The notes: generated by a model from the sequence alone, not told the origin. A stretch of DNA of 53,768 nt from Longimicrobium sp. (GCA_036389795.1 DASVWD010000274.1:1-53768); one strand, 5' to 3'. Shown: positions 26,054-34,943, numbered from the stretch's first letter. Translations and numbers: made by a program.

Positions 26054-27862
26054 TCAGCCCACCGCGCGCAGGAAGTCGATCTTCACCACCCGCGTGCCGT
26101 GCCCGGCGAAGTCGACCTCCACCCGGTCGCCGTTGACCCCCAGCACCATCCCCTCGCCGAAGGTGCCGTGCACCACCTCCTCGCCCACCGCGAAGGCGGG
26201 CGCCTCCTCCTCGTCCGCGTCCGCCGTCGAGGGAGAGAGCGCCGGCTCGGCGGCGCCCTCGCGGCGGGCCTCCGCCTCCAGCCTGGCGGCCGGCGGGTTG
26301 ACGTCGTTGTCGCAGTGGCCGCAGGCGAAGCCCTCGGGGCGGCTCTCGCCGAAGTACTCCAGGATCATCTTCGTGCGGCAGCGCGCCGTGCGGCAGTAGC
26401 GGATCATCTCCTCCAGCTTGCGGCGGTCGCGCTGGCGGCGCTCCTCGTAGTCGGTCAGCTCGCGGGAGAGGTCGGCCGCCGTCACGTCGGGCGCCAGGCG
26501 CTCCCACACGCCGCCGCGGTGCTCGCGCACCATCCCGTGCCGCTTGAGCAGGGTGAGGACGATGCGCGCCTTGCGCCGCGGCACGTCGGCCATCTCGGCG
26601 ATCTGGTCCAGCGCGCGCTTCTCCTCCAGCGCCGTGTTGTTGACGATGCGCGCCACCGCGATCGCCTCCTGCAGGTCCGGGTACTTGCCGCCCAGGAAGT
26701 ACCCCTGCACCTGGCTGTCCTCCACCCGGTAGAACACCGTGCAGCGCGACGGCAGCCCGTCGCGCCCCGCGCGCCCCGCCTCCTGATAGTACGCCTCCAG
26801 CGAGCCGGGGAAGTGGTAGTGCACCACGAAGCGGATGTCGGGCTTGTCGATCCCCAGCCCGAAGGCGTTGGTGGCCACCACCGCCTTCACCTGCCCCGCC
26901 ATGAAGCGGTCCTGCGCCTCGTGCCGCTCGGCGGGCCCCAGCTTCCCGTGGTAGAGCGCCAGCTCGTGCCGCTCGCCGAACTCGCGGTGGATGCGCTCCG
27001 CCTCCTTCACCGTGGCCACGTAGACGATCCCCGTCCCCTCCGCCCGGCGGAGCCAGCGCTCCAGCGCCGCGTCCTTCTCGCTCTCGTTGACGGTGGGCAC
27101 CACCTCCAGGAAGAGGTTGGGCCGCACCAGCTCGGCCACGTGCACGAACACGTCCTGCATGCGGAGCTGGTGGACGATGTCCTCGCGCACCTCGGGGCTG
27201 GCCGTGGCGGTGAGCGCCATCACCGGCGGCCCTCCCAGCCGCTGGGCGATCCCGCCCAGCATCATGTAGTCGGGGCGGAAGTCGTGCCCCCACTGGCTCA
27301 CGCAGTGCGCCTCGTCCACCACGAAGAGCGAGACCTGCCGCTCCAGCAACAGCTCGAAGAAGTCGCGGTCGCGGAAGCGCTCCGGCGTCACGTACAGGAT
27401 CTTCCCCTCGCCCTCGACCACGGCGGCCTCCGCCTCGCGCTTCTCGCGCGCCGAGAGCGACGAGTTGATGGTCCAGGCGTCCACCCCCAGCTCGTCCAGC
27501 TTGTCCGTCTGGTCCTTCATCAGCGCGATGAGCGGCGAGACCACCACGGTGAGGCCGGGCAGGAGCAGGGCGGGGAGCTGGTAGAGGAGGCTCTTCCCCG
27601 CGCCCGTGGGCATGATGACGAGCGCGTCGCGCCCCTCCAGCACGGCGCGGATCACCTCCTCCTGCCCGGGGCGGAACTCCTCCAGTCCGAAGGAGGAGCG
27701 CAGCACTTCGTGGATGTCGGCGGTGGGCGCGCCGGCGTCGGCAACGGTGGTCAAGCGGCTCAGCTGGCGAAGGTTCGGGCGTTTCGGGGACTTCCGCCGG
27801 GGAAGCAAGGGGCGGACCAGAGGCGGGGTGTCTCGGTGGCGAGACGGACACGGCGCCCGCAT
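26054..27862 (-). CDS. recQ: ATP-dependent DNA helicase RecQ-like, with C-terminal extension
   Basis: About 602 residues from ATG at 27862; a TTG at 27754 would trim the basic, poorly conserved first 36 residues. SF2 helicase: motif I MPTGAGKS (84-91), DEAH at 183-186 followed by the aromatic-rich CVSQWGHDFRPDY, motif VI QEAGRAGRDG, and a RecQ-C zinc site with cysteines in YCRTARC and CGHCD. There is no HRDC domain. Instead the last ~45 residues form a small beta domain (VVHGTFGEGMVLGVNGDRVE) like the C-terminal tail of UvrD/PcrA-type helicases. It unwinds recombination and repair intermediates 3'-5'. It is divergent from tmk, with starts 53 bases apart. Confidence 0.92.
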   Translation of the reverse strand: MRAPCPSRHRDTPPLVRPLLPRRKSPKRPNLRQLSRLTTVADAGAPTADIHEVLRSSFGLEEFRPGQEEVIRAVLEGRDALVIMPTGAGKSLLYQLPALLLPGLTVVVSPLIALMKDQTDKLDELGVDAWTINSSLSAREKREAEAAVVEGEGKILYVTPERFRDRDFFELLLERQVSLFVVDEAHCVSQWGHDFRPDYMMLGGIAQRLGGPPVMALTATASPEVREDIVHQLRMQDVFVHVAELVRPNLFLEVVPTVNESEKDAALERWLRRAEGTGIVYVATVKEAERIHREFGERHELALYHGKLGPAERHEAQDRFMAGQVKAVVATNAFGLGIDKPDIRFVVHYHFPGSLEAYYQEAGRAGRDGLPSRCTVFYRVEDSQVQGYFLGGKYPDLQEAIAVARIVNNTALEEKRALDQIAEMADVPRRKARIVLTLLKRHGMVREHRGGVWERLAPDVTAADLSRELTDYEERRQRDRRKLEEMIRYCRTARCRTKMILEYFGESRPEGFACGHCDNDVNPPAARLEAEARREGAAEPALSPSTADADEEEAPAFAVGEEVVHGTFGEGMVLGVNGDRVEVDFAGHGTRVVKIDFLRAVG

Positions 27863-27914
27863 ATTGGGCCCGCGCAGGCGTCCCGACTTCCGCTTCCCGA
27901 CTCCCGTCTTCCCG

Positions 27915-28622
27915 ATGAGCGACAGCCACGGCTCCGCCCCGCAGCAGCGCGGCAGGTTCATCGTCCTGGAGGGGATCGACGGGTCGGGGACCACCACGCA
28001 GCTCGGCGCGCTCAGGGCGCACTTCGAGCGCACGGGGCGGCGCGCCGTCTTCACCCACCAGCCGAGCGATGGGCCCGTGGGGATGCTGATCCGCCTGGCG
28101 CTCCAGCGGCGGCTGGTCGGCGCGAATTATGACTCGCACGACCCGGAGCATCCCTCGCGGAGAGAGGCCGAGCAGTTCGACGCGCAGGCGCTCGCGCTGC
28201 TCTTCGCCGCCGACCGCGCGGACCACGTGGCCACGCAGGTGCGCCCGAACCTGCAGGCCGGGCGCCACGTGGTCTGCGACCGCTACCTCCTCTCCACGCT
28301 CGCCTACCAGGGGCTCCACGCCGACCTCGACTGGCTGGTCGCGATCAACCGCCCCGCGCTCGTCCCCGACCTCACGCTCTTCCTGGACCTCCCCGCCGCG
28401 GCCGCCGCCGAGCGGATGCGGCGCGCACGGTGGCGGCGGGAGATGTACGAGACCGAGCGCGAGCAGCAGGCAATCCGCGACCGCTACCTGGAGGTGATCG
28501 GGCGGGGCCTCCCCGCCCTCGGCCGCGTCGAGGTGGTCGACGCCTCGCGGCCGGCCGAGGAGGTGTCCGCCGAGCTGGCCGCGCGGGTGGAGGCGTTCCT
28601 GGGGGCGGCCGCGCGCCCCTGA
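27915..28622 (+). CDS. tmk: Thymidylate kinase (dTMP kinase), variant P-loop
   Basis: 235 residues. It phosphorylates dTMP to dTDP with ATP. N-terminal FIVLEGIDGSGTTTQ is the Tmk P-loop, but the Walker lysine is replaced by Thr (T26 of G20-T28). The DRY-type motif CDRYLLSTLAYQG and the LVPDLTLFLDLP strand fit the family. An insertion (VGANYDSHDPEHPSRREAEQ) follows the second helix. Tmk-like proteins with GSGTTTQ occur in Myxococcota-like lineages, so this is probably a lineage variant rather than a dead enzyme, but activity is not proven. A hairpin terminator class element follows at 28666. Confidence 0.88.
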   Translation: MSDSHGSAPQQRGRFIVLEGIDGSGTTTQLGALRAHFERTGRRAVFTHQPSDGPVGMLIRLALQRRLVGANYDSHDPEHPSRREAEQFDAQALALLFAADRADHVATQVRPNLQAGRHVVCDRYLLSTLAYQGLHADLDWLVAINRPALVPDLTLFLDLPAAAAAERMRRARWRREMYETEREQQAIRDRYLEVIGRGLPALGRVEVVDASRPAEEVSAELAARVEAFLGAAARP

Positions 28623-28665
28623 TCCCGCGTTTCGGAGCATCGTCCTGGTTCCGAACAGATCGGGA

Positions 28666-28735
28666 TCACGCAGAGACGCAGAGACACAGAGCACCCCCTT
28701 TTCCTCTGTGTCTCTGTGTCTCTGCGTGAGATTTT
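28666..28735 (+). terminator. Long hairpin (CACGCAGAGAC class), probable terminator of tmk
   Basis: Arms 28666-28691 and 28704-28729 pair with one mismatch over 26 bases, built of GCAGAGACACAGA units, and are followed by GATTTTC. It is the same design as the hairpins at 3236 and 21443. Confidence 0.65.
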
Positions 28736-28797
28736 CAGGACCTGTGCCCGAACGATCATCTGCAAAGCGGTATGATCTCCAGGGTTCGGGCACGACG

Positions 28798-28841
28798 CGA
28801 AGCGGCACGGGAGCCGGTACTCAGGCTCCCGTGCCGCTTCG
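28798..28841. terminator. Perfect 18-bp hairpin between convergent genes (bidirectional terminator)
   Basis: CGAAGCGGCACGGGAGCC (28798-28815) pairs perfectly with 28824-28841 over an 8-base loop. It lies 57 bases beyond the stop of the minus-strand three-gene operon and beyond tmk on the other strand. Confidence 0.7.
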
Positions 28842-28897
28842 TGTCCATCCCCGGCCCCGGCCCCGGCCCCGGCGTGGCTCGGGGCCGCCGCACGGCT

Positions 28898-31189
28898 TCA
28901 GACCGTGGCGAGCGGCTCCGCCAGCTCCGCCTCGGCGGCCCCCAGGTGCGACGCCGCGTCGAGCGTGTAGTTCTCCAGCTCCTGGCGGAAGACCTCCACC
29001 TCCCAGTCGCCGTGCGCGGCCTGCCACGACTGGTCGCTCGCGCGGTTGGCGGCCTCCAGCAGCTTGGCCCGCAGCTCGGTCCGGCGCTCGGTGACGGCGC
29101 GGCGGAAGTAGTACCGCGCCAGGGTGTCGTCGTAGCGGTACTGCCAGTACTCGGGCACCTGCTTCTCCTCGATGAGCGCCGCCGCGGCGGCGCGCAGCGG
29201 CTCGAGGCTCTCCTCGCCCTCCACCAGGTAGTAGAGGACCTGGTGCTGCGCGTACACGCGCAGCCGCGCCAGCGACACCTCTACGGCCGGCGGGACCACG
29301 TCCTCCCCCCGGCCGTGGCAGAGCCGGTCCAGGGTGTCGAAGGCCTCGCGGGCGTACTGGATCGCGTAGCGCAGGGGGATGTACTTGGCCTTCTCGAACC
29401 CTTCGCGGACGTGCGGGGGCAGCCGCCAGACCGGCTTCATCCGGTAGCTCTTCCACAGGTGGAACTGGAGGTAGGCCAGCCCCACGCCCAGCCGGGCGCA
29501 CTCCTCGGGATCGGAGGCCTCGGCGTACCGCCGCTCCAGGGAGCCGATCTCGTCCCGGGCCAGCGGCAGGGTGTCGTTCTGCTCCAGCGCCGCCGCGGCG
29601 AAGATCAGCCGCAGGCAGAGCGCCTGCCGCCGCTCCGGGTCCTTCAGCAGCTCCACCAGGTTCTTGTGCATCCCGGCCACCCACAGCGCCGTGGCGGCCA
29701 CCACCAGGTCGCGCAGCACGCCGGGCTCGCGGTCGGCGGCGTAGTAGAGCGAGATCAGCCGGTTGCGGATCTGGCGGCGGGCCTCCTCGCCGCGGGCCAG
29801 GAGCGAGTCCAGGCAGTGGCGGATCTCCTCGTGCAGGTCCTCGGGGAACGAGAAGCGCAGCAGGCCGAAGTGGAGGAAGGTGTCCAGCCCGTGCAGGGCC
29901 GAGTCCGGCACCCGCGCGTGCAGGTGGTCCAGGCGCCGGTCGAGCCCGTTGCGCAGCGCCACCGCCAGCTCGTACTCGCGCTGCGAGTAGTCGTCGAACT
30001 GCTTGCGGATGGCCCGCGCCTCGTTCTCCACCGCCTGGCGGAACTCCGGCTTCTGCATCTCGCGCATGGAGCTGTCCAGATCCTCCAGGCGCCGCTTCAG
30101 GTCGTGCTCGCCCAGGGTGGGGAGCCACACCTTCTCCAGGAAGGGGAAGCGCTTCATGTTCTCGATGATCTCCAGCTCCTTCATGTCGACGGGGAGCTCC
30201 CCCTCTTCGCGGGAGCCGTCGGAAGTGTCCAGCAGCTGGAGCAGGTTGCGCATCTTCGCGGCCAGCTCGGCCAGCTCGGCGCGCGCCTCCCCGGGGTCGC
30301 GGCGGACCGCCGGGTGCTGCGGGGCGTAGGTGGCCTTGAAGATGAAGTAGTCGTCGTCGCGCAGCACCGTGACCGGCGTGCCGCCCACCTCGGCCTGCAG
30401 CCGCGGCGCGATCCCCGACTTCTCGATCGCGGAGCGGAACACCTCCGACGACACGTAGAAGCGCGGGATCGTGGCGGCGGGGCGGGTCTTCGCCTGGTCC
30501 AGGAGCGCGATCAGCGAGGTGATGGCCGCGGCGTCGGCGAAGTTGTTCAGCGTGCGGTCGGGGCGCAGCTCGTCGAGGGCCGCCTTCACCCGGTCGAACT
30601 CCTCGCTGGTGATGATCTTCGCGTAGTCCACCTCGCTGGGGGCGATCCGCAGCCGGCCCTTCTCGCGCCACGACTTCAGCCGGCGGTGCCAGCCCCCCGA
30701 GATGCACTGGACGGCCTTGAAGAAGCGGGCGGCCTCGCCGGCCTGCCGGTGCGTGAACTCGCGGAGCTGCTCCTCCGTCATCCGCTCCACGCTCAGGGTC
30801 CCGTCGGGGTCCGGCGTGCCGATCCCCACCTTCACCAGGAACTCGGTGGTGAGCCGGTCCAGGTCGGTCCGCACGCCCACGTCGAAGCCGTACTTCAGCA
30901 GCCCCACGAACTCCGCCTGGTGCGGGGGGAGCAGGCCGAAGTCGCCCACCCAGCCCCCGGCCGCCAGCGAGCGCACCAGGGCCTGCGGGGTGTGGAAGTG
31001 GTGGATCAGCCGGCCGAAGCCCTCGCCGGGGGTGAAGAACGCCAGCATCCCCAGGGCGGCGTCGCGCACGTCGGCGGTGTCGAAGTACGTCCTCACCTGG
31101 TACCCGGCGGCCTCCAGCGCGAAGTCCTGGAGCTGTTCCTCCAGCCGGGCCAGGAACCCCGATGCGGCCTCTCTCAGCGTGCTGCTCAT
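28898..31189 (-). CDS. Large protein of unknown function, third gene of an unknown operon (possible PIN-like N-domain)
   Basis: 763 residues, ATG at 31189, 13 bases after the previous stop. No signal peptide. I recognise no family. The N-terminal part has acidic positions reminiscent of a PIN nuclease: RTYFDTADVRDAALG (D38, D40, D43), TLNNFADAAAITSL (D219) and a closing strand PRFYVSSEVF near residue 245. The final acidic residue usual in PIN domains is Ser here, so this is only a hint. From about residue 290 on it is alpha-helical and charged, with possible coiled coil around 300-420 and TPR-like helices after 450 (LYYAADREPGVLRDLVVAATALW). Co-transcription with two other unknowns suggests a multi-protein complex, perhaps a conflict system; this is inference. 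Confidence 0.75.
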   Translation of the reverse strand: MSSTLREAASGFLARLEEQLQDFALEAAGYQVRTYFDTADVRDAALGMLAFFTPGEGFGRLIHHFHTPQALVRSLAAGGWVGDFGLLPPHQAEFVGLLKYGFDVGVRTDLDRLTTEFLVKVGIGTPDPDGTLSVERMTEEQLREFTHRQAGEAARFFKAVQCISGGWHRRLKSWREKGRLRIAPSEVDYAKIITSEEFDRVKAALDELRPDRTLNNFADAAAITSLIALLDQAKTRPAATIPRFYVSSEVFRSAIEKSGIAPRLQAEVGGTPVTVLRDDDYFIFKATYAPQHPAVRRDPGEARAELAELAAKMRNLLQLLDTSDGSREEGELPVDMKELEIIENMKRFPFLEKVWLPTLGEHDLKRRLEDLDSSMREMQKPEFRQAVENEARAIRKQFDDYSQREYELAVALRNGLDRRLDHLHARVPDSALHGLDTFLHFGLLRFSFPEDLHEEIRHCLDSLLARGEEARRQIRNRLISLYYAADREPGVLRDLVVAATALWVAGMHKNLVELLKDPERRQALCLRLIFAAAALEQNDTLPLARDEIGSLERRYAEASDPEECARLGVGLAYLQFHLWKSYRMKPVWRLPPHVREGFEKAKYIPLRYAIQYAREAFDTLDRLCHGRGEDVVPPAVEVSLARLRVYAQHQVLYYLVEGEESLEPLRAAAAALIEEKQVPEYWQYRYDDTLARYYFRRAVTERRTELRAKLLEAANRASDQSWQAAHGDWEVEVFRQELENYTLDAASHLGAAEAELAEPLATV

Positions 31190-31202
31190 CGGCGGCTTGC
31201 CT

Positions 31203-32189
31203 CTATGGTATGTAGACGTTCAGCACGGGCTCCGCGGCCGCGGGCCTCTCCTCGACCTCGATCGCGATGATCGCGTTGAGCAGCTGTTCGAACTCGCGCT
31301 CCGTGCTGGCCTCCTGGGGCAGTCCCAGGAAGTAGGCCTGCTGGAGCTCCCGCGGGATGTCGAGCTCCAGCACCACGTCGTGCTCCCAGCGGACGAACAC
31401 CTGGCTGGGGAGCTCCTCGAACGTGCAGCCGTTCTCCTCCACGCCGCGCGCGAACTCCCCGCGCGCCTCCGCTCCCAGGCGCACGCACTCCGAGAAGATG
31501 TGGGAGAGGCGCTTCTGCACGGTCACCTGGTCGGTATCCCCCCGGGTGCGAACCAGGGGCGACAGCACGAACGCAAGGATCGGGTGGAGCACCGAGAGGT
31601 TCCGCATCAGGAGCGGGTGCACGTCCTCGCCATCCACGTGCAGCTCGTTGAGCTCCAGCAGGCGCGCCACCACGTACTGCGCGTACTCCTGCTGGAACAG
31701 GTGCGAGCGGAGCACCTCCACGTACAGCCAGAACGAGGAGTGCTCGTCGGGCCACTGCGGCGGGGCGGGGAAGTACCTGGCCAGCGCCACCAGCGCGTCC
31801 ATGTGGAGCGCGGCGGGGTCGCGGGCCCCCGGGACGGTGAAGTGCCCCTTGCGCCGGATCTGCCCCAGGACGCGGGTGAAGCCGGAAGGCGGCAGGTACG
31901 CCGCGATCAGCTCCAGCATCCTGGGCACGTAGTGCTCGGGGCAGGGGGCGTCGGGGTCCCAGCCCCGCACCAGCCGGTTCAGCGCCTTGCGGAAGATCCG
32001 CTGCGCGGTGACCACGTCCTCGGAGCGCTGCAGGAGCGACTCGACGTACTCCTCGCTGCTCCCCAGCTCCACCAGGGCGTGCTCGCGCTGGCCGTAGAGC
32101 ACGCGCTGGATCTCGTCCTCCCACCGGGCCGCGGTGGGCTTCCTGCGCAGCTCCAGGGTGTCGCGGTAGTAGTCAGACCGGCTCGGCAT
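31203..32189 (-). CDS. Protein of unknown function, second gene of an unknown operon
   Basis: 328 residues from ATG at 32189 with GGAGGAAG upstream. The gene overlaps the first gene of the operon by 17 bases. It appears mostly helical in the N-terminal two thirds (VESLLQRSEDVVTAQRIFRK, HLFQQEYAQYVVARLLELNE) and beta-rich near the C-terminus (GCTFEELPSQVFVRWEHDVV, EPVLNVYIP). It has no membrane segment, signal peptide or known catalytic motif. A cytoplasmic partner of the 763- and 303-residue proteins is likely from tight spacing. Codon use looks like that of the neighbours, so transfer is not recent. Confidence 0.75.
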   Translation of the reverse strand: MPSRSDYYRDTLELRRKPTAARWEDEIQRVLYGQREHALVELGSSEEYVESLLQRSEDVVTAQRIFRKALNRLVRGWDPDAPCPEHYVPRMLELIAAYLPPSGFTRVLGQIRRKGHFTVPGARDPAALHMDALVALARYFPAPPQWPDEHSSFWLYVEVLRSHLFQQEYAQYVVARLLELNELHVDGEDVHPLLMRNLSVLHPILAFVLSPLVRTRGDTDQVTVQKRLSHIFSECVRLGAEARGEFARGVEENGCTFEELPSQVFVRWEHDVVLELDIPRELQQAYFLGLPQEASTEREFEQLLNAIIAIEVEERPAAAEPVLNVYIP

Positions 32190-33084
32190 CGCTTCCTCCG
32201 CACGTGGCGTAGTACTCCTCGAGGGCGTGGAACAGCCCGGGGCAGGGGCACACCTCGCAGTAGCCGAGGGGGTCGTTCGCCGCCCCGGCGCGCCGGTGCG
32301 CCCGCGCGTAGCGGGCCCACGCGCTGTGGTCCAGGAGCACGGGGCGGAACTCCACCCGCGTGGTGTCCAGGGGGCCCAGGACGTACTCGTCCACCCCGTC
32401 GGCCACCCGGTAGTGCCCCTCCACGTTGATCGTCAGCCCCGCGCCCCGCTCGTCGCGCTCGCGGGTGGGGTGGAAGATCAGGCTGGTGAGCGCGTTCGCC
32501 ACGGTGGGCACGTGCGCCGCCGCGTCGACGGCCACGGTGGGCACCCGCAGCAGGAGGGCGAAGGTGGGGATCTGGTTGGAGGTGACCCCCACGCGGTAGG
32601 CGCCGCCGATCGGGTCGTCCACGATCCCCTCGAAGCTCGTCCACCAGGTGTAGCCGAAGCGCCCGCGCAGCGGCCCGGCGGCGTAGCTCCGCAACGGGCT
32701 CCAGTCGAGCCCCGATGCCTGGTGGCGCTCCCGCAGGCTGGCGTGGATGGTCTTCAGCGGCTCGCGCACGCTTCCGAACGTCCACCCGGCGTACTCGACG
32801 ATGGGCTTCAGCGCGGTGAGGCGGTAGAGGTAGCGGTCGGGCGGACACTGCGCGGGCCGCCCGGCAGGGGCGGAGCGGAACCAGTCGGCCTCCTCCAGGT
32901 CGGCGAGGAGCGCGTCGTCGAACGTGTACGGATGCGGGAACCCGTGCTTCTCCAGCAGCGCGTCCAGCATGTTCAGCGCCCCCTGGAAGCTCGGCTGGCG
33001 GGCGGCCGCCAGGCGGCGCAGGCTCCCGTAGACGGCGGCGAGCTGTTCGTCGGTGGACGCGGCGGGGTCGTGCGGATCGGGCAT
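32173..33084 (-). CDS. Protein of unknown function with C-terminal cysteine cluster, first gene of an unknown operon
   Basis: 303 residues from ATG at 33084, six bases after AGGAG. A middle region rich in aromatic and beta-type residues (FGYTWWTSFEGIVDDPIGGA) leads to a C-terminal CEVCPCPGLFHALEEYYATC, a C-x2-C-x-C-x13-C arrangement that could bind a metal. No signal peptide. No family is recognised. It heads a three-gene operon (spacing -17 and +13 bases) that ends in a bidirectional terminator. The 640-base region upstream contains a perfect 13-bp inverted repeat and probably the promoter. Confidence 0.75.
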   Translation of the reverse strand: MPDPHDPAASTDEQLAAVYGSLRRLAAARQPSFQGALNMLDALLEKHGFPHPYTFDDALLADLEEADWFRSAPAGRPAQCPPDRYLYRLTALKPIVEYAGWTFGSVREPLKTIHASLRERHQASGLDWSPLRSYAAGPLRGRFGYTWWTSFEGIVDDPIGGAYRVGVTSNQIPTFALLLRVPTVAVDAAAHVPTVANALTSLIFHPTRERDERGAGLTINVEGHYRVADGVDEYVLGPLDTTRVEFRPVLLDHSAWARYARAHRRAGAANDPLGYCEVCPCPGLFHALEEYYATCGGSDAEPV

Positions 33085-33727
33085 CGAGCGCTCCTGCGAA
33101 CGGGCGGGACGGCGAAGGTGAAGGCTCCCGCGCGAACGGGCCGGGCCCCGGCGTCGGAGAACCGGACGCCCGGGCGGCGGGTGCGCGGGTGTACAGGGGC
33201 AAGCCTCTACGGGGCGGCGCTAAACTGGCGAGCCGCGGGGGAGGCTCCGCGCGCAAGTCCCGTGCCGATTCCGCCTTAAGTTGTTTCATGCGCAAATGCC
33301 TCCAGGGCAAAGACTTACGTATGTGGCGAAGGCGATTCTGATGCGCCGGGTGCCACGTTGTGTGGCGGCGCGTCCACACTCCTGGGACACCTGTTCCCGG
33401 CCGGGGCGGCGGGACCGGGGCGGGCCGGGTGGGCGGCGCGGCGGGGTGTCCTCCGGACCGCTCCCCCGGGTGGACGCGTTTCTGGACACCGGCCGCGGCG
33501 GCGCCTAAGCGCACGAGGCGGCGGAATTCCGCAAAACCCGGCCGGGCGGCGGGCGCGCGGGGGTGCGATCTGCCAGGCGCCGTAAGTCTTTGCGCGGGTG
33601 TGACTTCTCGAAACGGCGGCTCGTCTTCGTAGCACTTCCGGGTGCGGCACCGGCCTTGCAACGGCCCCGGCGAACACTCGCCCAGCAGTCTCACGCAGTC
33701 GTGAAGGCCCTCTGACGGAGGTAGGGG
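33085..33727. other. Long divergent intergenic region with a spaced 13-bp inverted repeat
   Basis: About 640 bases separate the divergent three-gene operon and the OmpA-like gene. No ORF in it has gene character. GCAAAGACTTACG (33307-33319) recurs as its exact reverse complement at 33581-33593. The first arm sits in a locally less GC-rich patch (TTAAGTTGTTTCATGCGCAA) that could hold promoters or operators. Confidence 0.6.
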
Positions 33728-34423
33728 ATGATGAACGTGCATGCGAAGAAGCTCACCGTGGCGCTGGCCGCGGCCACCCTGGCGGTGCCCGGGCTGGCCG
33801 GGTGCGCCTCGATGAACAACACCGAGCGCGGCGCCGTGGTGGGCGCCGGCGCGGGCGGCGCCATCGGCGCCGTGATCGGCAAGCAGACGGGGAGCACCGC
33901 CCGCGGCGCCATCATCGGCGCGGTGCTGGGCGGGGCGGCGGGCGCCGTGATCGGGCGGCGGATGGACCGGCAGGCCGAGGAGCTCGAGGGCGAACTGGGC
34001 AACAACGCCGACGTCACGCGCGTCGGCGAGGGGATCGCGGTCACCTTCGCGTCGGGGATCCTCTTCCCCTTCGACTCCGACCAGATCCTCCCCGCGGGCC
34101 AGTCGAACCTGCGCGAGCTCGCGCAGAGCCTGCAGCGCTACCCCGAGACCGAGGTGCTGATCGTCGGCCACACCGACGCCACCGGGTCCGACGAGTACAA
34201 CATGCGGCTGTCGCAGCGCCGCGCCGACTCGGCCAAGAACTACCTGGTGGGGCAGGGGATCCGGCCCGACCGCATCCGCACCGCCGGCCGCGGCGAGGCC
34301 GAGCCGATCGCCTCCAACGCCGACGAGGCCGGCCGCCAGCAGAACCGCCGCGTCGAGGTGGCGATCTTCGCCAGCGAAGAGTACCGCGAGCAGATCCTGC
34401 GCGAGCACGGCCGCAACCCGTAA
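33728..34423 (+). CDS. OmpA family lipoprotein with glycine-zipper domain
   Basis: 231 residues, start ATG at 33728 five bases after GGAGGT (a second ATG follows at once). Lipoprotein signal with lipobox LAGC (C26). Next is a glycine-zipper segment of alternating GA/IGAV repeats (GAVVGAGAGGAIGAVIGKQT, then GAIIGAVLGG), thought to sit in the membrane. The C-terminal OmpA/MotB peptidoglycan-binding domain has LFPFDSDQILPAG, VGHTDATGSDEYNMRLSQRR and GRGEAEPIASNADEAGRQQN, with the Asp and Arg that grip diaminopimelate. Like Pal, it links the outer membrane to peptidoglycan. A very strong terminator follows, so it is monocistronic. Confidence 0.95.
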   Translation: MMNVHAKKLTVALAAATLAVPGLAGCASMNNTERGAVVGAGAGGAIGAVIGKQTGSTARGAIIGAVLGGAAGAVIGRRMDRQAEELEGELGNNADVTRVGEGIAVTFASGILFPFDSDQILPAGQSNLRELAQSLQRYPETEVLIVGHTDATGSDEYNMRLSQRRADSAKNYLVGQGIRPDRIRTAGRGEAEPIASNADEAGRQQNRRVEVAIFASEEYREQILREHGRNP

Positions 34424-34451
34424 GCCTCTCGCGCTGGTCGGCTGACATCGT

Positions 34452-34495
34452 GAGAACGCCCCCGGCACCTGAGCGTGCCGGGGGCGTTCTCTTGC
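34452..34495 (+). terminator. Strong intrinsic terminator after the OmpA-like gene
   Basis: GAGAACGCCCCCGGCAC (34452-34468) pairs perfectly over 17 bases with 34475-34491 around a six-base loop, followed by TTGCG. Confidence 0.8.
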
Positions 34496-34518
34496 GTCCG
34501 AATTCGTGAACTACGAAC

Positions 34519-34675
34519 TGCGGTTTGGGCGTGTCCCTCCGCTGCGCTCCGGGCCGGGCTGCGCGCGCGGTAGGGCACGATACCACTGTGCCCAACCGCG
34601 CCGGGCCCGCGTCGGCCGAAACTGCCCGGCCGCCACGGTCCCGGCCCCTCCGGGCGCGCATCCCTCACGCGGGGC
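34519..34675 (+). repeat. Dispersed intergenic repeat, family A
   Basis: CTGCGGTTTGGGCGTGTCCC at left and CCCCTCCGGGCGCGCATCCC at right. The centre holds GTAGGGCACGATACCACTGT then GCCC, a hairpin similar to that in the copy at 111-236. It fills the gap between the OmpA-like gene and the small charged protein gene. Confidence 0.8.
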
Positions 34676-34754
34676 GCGGCTGCGCCGCGCTTAAACCGCG
34701 GCGGGAACGCCTCTTGCGCCCTGGTCGCCCCGGCCGATCCCAGGAGGAAGAGCG

Positions 34755-34943
34755 ATGCAGGACGACCGTGACAGCAACGTGGCCGGGCAGGACCCCGCGG
34801 GAGCCGGCGCCCCCGAGCGCGCCGAGCGGACCGAGCGCGAGCGCGACCTCGCCGCGAAGAGCCTGCGCGGCCGCGAAGAGGGCGGCGCGCCGGCCGGCGG
34901 CGAAGAGCGCGGCGGCGGGGACCGCGGCCCGGAGGAGGGGTAG
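34755..34943 (+). CDS. Small, highly charged hydrophilic protein of unknown function
   Basis: 62 residues with an excellent ribosome site (AGGAGGAAGAGCG before ATG). Composition is almost wholly Glu, Asp, Arg, Gly and Ala (for example ERAERTERERDLAAKSLRGR), so it is probably disordered. No family is recognised. The next small gene starts at the base after its stop codon, so the two are coupled. It could be a stress or desiccation-type hydrophilic protein, but this is speculation from composition. Confidence 0.65.
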   Translation: MQDDRDSNVAGQDPAGAGAPERAERTERERDLAAKSLRGREEGGAPAGGEERGGGDRGPEEG

